From CAYLLT01 sp964591605 (lineage in GTDB: Bacteria; Planctomycetota; Phycisphaerae; UBA1845; PWPN01), in NCBI GenBank assembly GCA_964591605.1, contig CAZQEN010000286.1:1-10426 (forward strand): DNA of 10,426 nt, read 5' to 3'. A program made the position numbers and the translations under genes. Positions 7,341 to 10,426 of this stretch are shown here, in pieces; position 1 is the stretch's first letter, and each line of letters starts with the position of its first letter. The notes under the pieces are model-generated. The model ran no database searches. It was given only the letters and a program-made list of their open reading frames with translations, and was not told the DNA's origin.

Positions 7341-8432
7341 TCATGCGGCGGTCCGCAACGCGTGCTGTTGACGTTTGTAGGACTTCCAGTTTTTCAGGCT
7401 GATGTTCCGTGCTCCGTTGCGCCAGGCAAGGTACTGTTCGATCGCAGTCTGCTGCTCCTCATGGGTGCGGAAATCGGAGTTGTCCAGCGCGAATCTGCGC
7501 AGGGCCGTGAAATGGCATTCAATCCGGTTCAACCACGAAGTGTTGCTGGGCGTGAAATAGAATCGAATCCGATTCGCAGCCGCCCACGCCTGAACTTCGG
7601 TCTTGAGGTGGAAGCTGGCGTTGTCCAGAACGATATGCAGCATTCCGCTGTGACGATACCGCCGGCGAACCCATCGCAGAAAAGCCAGAAACTCGACCCA
7701 GTTCTTCCTGGCCGTGAAGATGCCGAAGAGCCGGTTGGTTTTCATATCGTACACCCCGAACATATGTCGGACGCCGCCACGACGGTTGTAGGTGGCGCGG
7801 TGCCGCTCCACGCGTTTGCCCGGCCCGGCCAGACAGGCGCCCCCGCGCGGCTGGAGATTCAGAGGACCGAATTCGTCCACGCAGAGGACCCGCCCCCCCT
7901 TCGGCGGGTGCTTGTAGAGGCGTCGAATCGCCCGGTATTTGGGCCAGAACAGCGGGTCCGTCGAATCCTTCCACGTCTTGGTATGACGCCACCGCACCTT
8001 GCGCTGGAGCAGAATCTCCCGCAGCCAACTGACGCTGATGTTGCGGACGATCTTCTGCTCGATGAGGTATTCGCGCAGCTTGGGAAGCGACCAGCAGTTC
8101 ATGCCGATCAGCACTTTGGGCGAGCCGAGCGCGATCTCGACGATCTGCTCGGCGGTGTCGGCCAGGAACTTGGTCGGCCCCTTGCGAGCACAATAAAAGG
8201 GATACCAGGTGATGGCCGGAACACCGCCCTCGTTGAACCGGCGGATGATCTCGCGGACCCACACGTCGCTGTAGTCCACGCGCCGCGCGATCTCGGCATT
8301 CGACACACCGCCGCGGCTGAGCAGGATCACACGAGCGTGCCGGCTGTTGACAACATTCGTACATTGACGTTTCATACAGTGCAGTTTCTCACGTTCGTAT
8401 GGATTGGGCGTCCGTGCCCTCACACCGACCAT
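7341..8432 (-). CDS. IS630-family transposase (DD34E)
   Basis: 363-residue cut-and-paste transposase acting on its own terminal repeats. An N-terminal homeodomain-like HTH (ARVILLSRGGVSNAEIARRV..VWVREIIRRFNEGG, about 33-70) is followed by a winged-helix-type segment (WSLPKLREYLIEQKIV..ISVSWLREILLQ, about 114-145) and the DDE catalytic core: Asp186 in VLCVDEFGPL, Asp270 in HIVLDNASFH, Glu305 in SWLNRIECHF. The last Asp and Glu are separated by 34 residues, the DD34E spacing of IS630/mariner. The frame could start at 8468, but a clear GAGGAG (8441-8446) stands 8 nt before the ATG at 8432, so that start is chosen. No frameshift or stop is seen, so it looks functional. The opposite strand carries a long open frame (7362-8525) that is only its shadow. 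Confidence 0.93.
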   Translation of the reverse strand: MVGVRARTPNPYEREKLHCMKRQCTNVVNSRHARVILLSRGGVSNAEIARRVDYSDVWVREIIRRFNEGGVPAITWYPFYCARKGPTKFLADTAEQIVEIALGSPKVLIGMNCWSLPKLREYLIEQKIVRNISVSWLREILLQRKVRWRHTKTWKDSTDPLFWPKYRAIRRLYKHPPKGGRVLCVDEFGPLNLQPRGGACLAGPGKRVERHRATYNRRGGVRHMFGVYDMKTNRLFGIFTARKNWVEFLAFLRWVRRRYRHSGMLHIVLDNASFHLKTEVQAWAAANRIRFYFTPSNTSWLNRIECHFTALRRFALDNSDFRTHEEQQTAIEQYLAWRNGARNISLKNWKSYKRQQHALRTAA

Positions 8433-8440
8433 TTGCGGGT

Positions 8441-8446
8441 CTCCTC
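8441..8446 (-). promoter_or_regulatory. Ribosome-binding site of the transposase
   Basis: GAGGAG on the minus strand with 8-nt spacing to the ATG at 8432; it decides the start codon against the in-frame ATG 12 codons upstream. Confidence 0.75.
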
Positions 8447-8483
8447 GTGCAAGAATGTGGTAGTTCAAAACACGCGGAGACCC

Positions 8484-8512
8484 TATATATTGTGGATAAC
8501 CTGTGGGCGCAA
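8484..8512 (-). promoter_or_regulatory. Putative transposase promoter
   Basis: On the minus strand, TTGCGC (8512-8507) and TATATA (8489-8484) are 17 bp apart and lie about 50 bp before the chosen start codon, inside the right end of the IS. Each hexamer matches the sigma-70 consensus at four of six positions. The spacer contains a DnaA box. Confidence 0.5.
8491..8499 (-). promoter_or_regulatory. Perfect DnaA box inside the transposase promoter spacer
   Basis: TTATCCACA on the minus strand is identical to the high-affinity DnaA-box consensus (TTATNCACA). It sits between the putative -35 and -10, where bound DnaA would block RNA polymerase. Control by DnaA is known for Tn5/IS50, where a DnaA box lies at an element end; here it is inferred from sequence alone. 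Confidence 0.6.
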
Positions 8513-8538
8513 CCCCCTATTTTGACAGTACTTACGTG

Positions 8539-8566
8539 AACAAAACTCGCATGCCGAAAACGGCAC
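8539..8566 (-). repeat. IS630 terminal inverted repeat, right (transposase 5' end)
   Basis: Reverse complement of the left end at 24 of 28 positions, followed by the second TA at 8567-8568. Confidence 0.9.
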
Positions 8567-8569
8567 TAG

Positions 8570-8907
8570 CAGCTTCAAGGTATGAGAGGTACTCCCGATG
8601 TCTTCCTGTAATGCTCACGACTCTCGCCTCCCATGGGTTGGTCAATTGTTCAATCGGGTTGATCGGGCAGCAATTTGTGGGTGGCTGTGTTACCGCGCAA
8701 GGCTGCCACCTGCTCACGCTGAGTAACGGTGTCCGAATCATCCTCGGCCGGAAGTAACTAGTAGCCGACCACTCTCACTTTGCTCTCCCCAAGCCGTGTT
8801 CAGAGCAGCTCTCCTCATCAGAGGTGCTGGTGGCTGGCAGGGGGCTCTGGCGGCATTTGCGTCCTGCACTTCAGTTTGTCTCTCTCGATCCTGTAAAGGA
8901 GGATACG
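8570..8907. other. 338-bp gap between the IS and the glycine-rich gene; no confident gene
   Basis: The composition is clearly less GC-rich than the chaperone region. Two plus-strand frames end here, 8598-8726 (42 codons, with AGAGG 9 nt upstream) and one running out of the IS to 8757; neither resembles a protein I know. On the minus strand a frame from 8741 would, if the IS is removed, read across the empty TA site and stop at 7294-7296 (62 codons). No convincing promoter for the next gene was found; the last 13 bp before its ATG hold its ribosome-binding site. Confidence 0.5.
8895..8902 (+). promoter_or_regulatory. Strong ribosome-binding site of the glycine-rich gene
   Basis: AAAGGAGG, a near-complete anti-16S match, 5 nt before the ATG at 8908. 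It fixes the start there rather than at the in-frame ATG at 8824, which has no comparable site and would put 28 residues in front of the signal peptide. Confidence 0.8.
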
Positions 8908-9930
8908 ATGCGGTCTTTATGCGCGCTGATGACGTTGAGCTATCGTTGGGCGCACGTCATGGCATTATGTCTCTTGCCGATAACCGCGAGAGGATCAGAT
9001 ATCATTCTTAGCGGTGCATTGGGCGGTGAGTACATATACTCCAACCAGAGCGTAACTATTCTGAATTCGATACTCACTGCCGATACTACAATCACGGTAT
9101 CAGGTGGATCAATTACGGTCTCCGGGACGATCAACTGCGGCAACCTCGACGGGGATGATGGCGAAGACGAGAGTGCACAACAGAATGCGACTTCGGGAGA
9201 ACTTGGGGGGCCGGCCCATGGCCTAGCGCTCAGTACTCGCCAGATGCAGGAACCCCCGTATACAGGGGCAGGTGATATCTGGGTGTGCGAGCAGTCCGTG
9301 ATCAACCTCGCTGGCGGCAAGGGAGGTGCGGGAGGCAATGGATGTTTTAGTCCTGCAGGTCATGGCGGCGCCGGTGGCGATGGTGGCTGGCTGATCATTA
9401 GCTCTGGTGGTTTCGTCTTTGTTGATCCCTTCTGCCAGATGGCCGTCGATGGTGGTGCGGGCGGTGAGGCTGGTGGTTCCAGCTGCGACAATGGCGGTGC
9501 AGATGGAGGGGTGGGGGGCGATGCTGGAGCCGTCAGCATCTACTCCTTCCAGTCGATAGACTTCGATAGTAGTCTAGTTTATGCCAGGGGTGGGAATGGA
9601 GGGAATGGGACGTCCTTGGATGGCGCTGGCGCAGATGCGGGCCGAGGCGGCAGCGTAACGTTCTATGGCCAAACTGTTTGGATCACCCAATCAACCACAT
9701 GGGCGCCATCCGTTTGGGCAAGCGGAGGGTCCGGTGGACATTCGCAGTTCGTCAGTAGCGGGCCTGGGCTCCCGGGGGGACAAGGGGGTGATGGAGGGAT
9801 GATCGAACTATTTGCCGAAACCACACAAAGAATTGGAGATACCATCCATAGAGTTCTTATCGAGACACATGGTGGCAATGGAGGCTCCGGTGGCCACGGA
9901 GGCGATGACCCGGGGATTGGCTATGCGTGA
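8908..9930 (+). CDS. Secreted glycine-rich modular repeat protein, first part up to an in-frame TGA
   Basis: 340 residues before the TGA. The start is set by AAAGGAGG. The N-terminus looks like a signal peptide (MRSLCALMTLSYRWAHVMALCLLPITARG, cleavage near 28-30), so the protein is probably exported. Residues 31-75 are Ser/Thr/Ile-rich and beta-like (SVTILNSILTADTTITVSGGSITVSGTI), similar to the start of a beta-solenoid. An Asp/Glu-rich linker follows. From about 130 the chain consists of units of about 45-50 residues: hydrophobic strand, GGxGGxGG loop, variable insert often with a Cys, a second GGxGGxGG loop, then a strand such as WLIISSGG, AVSIYSFQS, SVTFYGQT or MIELFAET. Glycine codons are mixed (GGT, GGA, GGG, GGC), unlike the C/G-ending codons of the chaperone genes, pointing to a different origin. 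I do not recognise the family. A surface or matrix protein is a guess; calcium-binding RTX nonapeptides are not present. Confidence 0.75.
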   Translation: MRSLCALMTLSYRWAHVMALCLLPITARGSDIILSGALGGEYIYSNQSVTILNSILTADTTITVSGGSITVSGTINCGNLDGDDGEDESAQQNATSGELGGPAHGLALSTRQMQEPPYTGAGDIWVCEQSVINLAGGKGGAGGNGCFSPAGHGGAGGDGGWLIISSGGFVFVDPFCQMAVDGGAGGEAGGSSCDNGGADGGVGGDAGAVSIYSFQSIDFDSSLVYARGGNGGNGTSLDGAGADAGRGGSVTFYGQTVWITQSTTWAPSVWASGGSGGHSQFVSSGPGLPGGQGGDGGMIELFAETTQRIGDTIHRVLIETHGGNGGSGGHGGDDPGIGYA

Positions 9931-10426
9931 GGAGACGGTGGTATTCCAGGTGATGCAGGATTCCTTCATTTGGTAGCTAGCGGGCCTGCAAATGAAGTCT
10001 ATTCAGACTTCCGTGCAAATGGAGGCCGAGGCGGGAATGGTGGCACTGGTGGCACTCCGCCCTGTCCTCAACCGCCATGTTGGGGTCTTGGTGGCGATGG
10101 CGGCAATGGGGCGTCGGGCGGATACGCGGGTCAAGTCAAATTCGAGATTGAGAATGACGATGAATTCATTCTGGCTGGACGCATAGAACTGCTCGGGGGG
10201 GATGCTGGTTATGGAGGCTCGGGTGGTAGCCTACTGGATCTCTACGGAGCATGTGGGATTGCTGGCGACGGCGGAAACGGCGGAGGAGGAAATGGTGGTG
10301 GCGTCCTTCTTCTGGGTGAAATCAACTCGACTGTTAGCTTTGTTGACGAACTAACAGTGGAACTCATCGGAGGCGATTCTGGTTTTGGCGGAGGCGGAGG
10401 AGTGGCCTTAAGCAATGCCCCTCCAT
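9928..10426 (+). pseudogene. In-frame continuation of the glycine-rich protein after the TGA, runs off the window
   Basis: Counting from the TGA at 9928-9930, the same frame stays open for 165 codons to the window edge and keeps the repeat pattern: RANGGRGGNGGTGG, LGGDGGNGASGGYAGQVKFEI, ELLGGDAGYGGSGG, AGDGGNGGGGNGGGVLLLG, ELIGGDSGFGGGGG. The local context, GIGYA-stop-GDGGIPGDAG, would read smoothly if TGA were GGA, one base away. No in-frame ATG follows, and the only GTG is near the end, so independent translation is unlikely. Either the gene carries a recent nonsense mutation, or the stop is read through, or the base is a sequencing error. The gene is also partial at the window end. Confidence 0.7.

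Larger units (their letters stand above)
7310..8566 (-). mobile_element. IS630-family insertion sequence, complete (1257 bp)
   Basis: A single transposase gene is bounded by terminal inverted repeats and by TA on both sides (7308-7309 and 8567-8568), the target duplication of the IS630/Tc1/mariner group. The outer 13 bp of the repeats (GTGCCGTTTTCGG) are identical; over 28 bp they match at 24 positions. The transposase is intact, so the copy may still be active. Outside the TA dinucleotides the flanks do not match each other, as expected for a simple insertion. Confidence 0.92.

Noticed and set aside
7362..8525. 387-codon plus-strand frame across the IS
   Set aside because: It is antisense to the transposase, which has full catalytic residues, an RBS and correct position inside the IS.
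8598..8726. Small 42-codon gene just after the IS
   Set aside because: It has a passable RBS, but it has no recognisable similarity, lies in low-information sequence, and other frames overlap it. It is kept only as a remark in the gap entry.
9928..9930. UGA recoded as Gly, Trp or selenocysteine
   Set aside because: TGA terminates several intact genes in this window, which excludes a changed genetic code. For selenocysteine there is no obvious SECIS-like stem right after the codon, and the site aligns with glycine in a loop.
9992..10186. 64-codon plus-strand frame near the window end
   Set aside because: It is in a different frame from the glycine-rich repeat pattern, which continues through it; it is a shadow.
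9040..10426. RTX calcium-binding repeats in the glycine-rich protein
   Set aside because: The GGxGxDxUx nonapeptide is not found; the repeats are GGxGGx without the regular Asp.

Overview
The window looks like a piece of a GC-rich planctomycete-like (Planctomycetota) genome. The reasons are a protein resembling the DUF1570 family, a family I associate mainly with this phylum; a chaperonin locus with groES lying between two groEL genes; and GC-rich dispersed palindromes between genes. Assignment below phylum level is not possible from this sequence alone.

Left part (1-5762): seven co-directional housekeeping genes. They are the 3' half of a groEL, groES, a second complete groEL, dnaJ, grpE, an FmdB-type zinc-ribbon gene and yacG. 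GroEL and GroES make the folding chamber. DnaJ and GrpE are the co-chaperone and nucleotide-exchange factor of DnaK, which is not in the window; neither is hrcA. The non-coding gaps carry structure of their own. Two GAAAGTC heptad arrays each begin at the base right after a stop codon, on either side of groES. A hairpin covers the ribosome-binding site of the second groEL. A 106-bp nested inverted repeat of BIME type lies between groEL and dnaJ.

Middle (5763-7116): a near-perfect direct repeat whose second copy runs into the start codon of a secreted protein with an HExxH site. The protein resembles the DUF1570 family and is probably a zinc peptidase-like gluzincin.

Right part (7117-10426): accessory sequence of lower GC and looser codon use. 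It holds a complete, apparently intact IS630-family insertion sequence (7310-8566) with a TA target duplication, 28-bp terminal inverted repeats and a DD34E transposase on the minus strand. A perfect DnaA box sits inside its likely promoter. About 340 bp further on begins a secreted, glycine-rich protein built from about eight repeats of GGxGGx loops alternating with beta-strand-like segments. Its frame is cut by a single TGA at 9928-9930, but the same repeat pattern continues in frame to the window end, so it is either a recently broken gene or a read-through or recoding case. This glycine-rich modular protein is the least ordinary thing in the window and is not one I can name.
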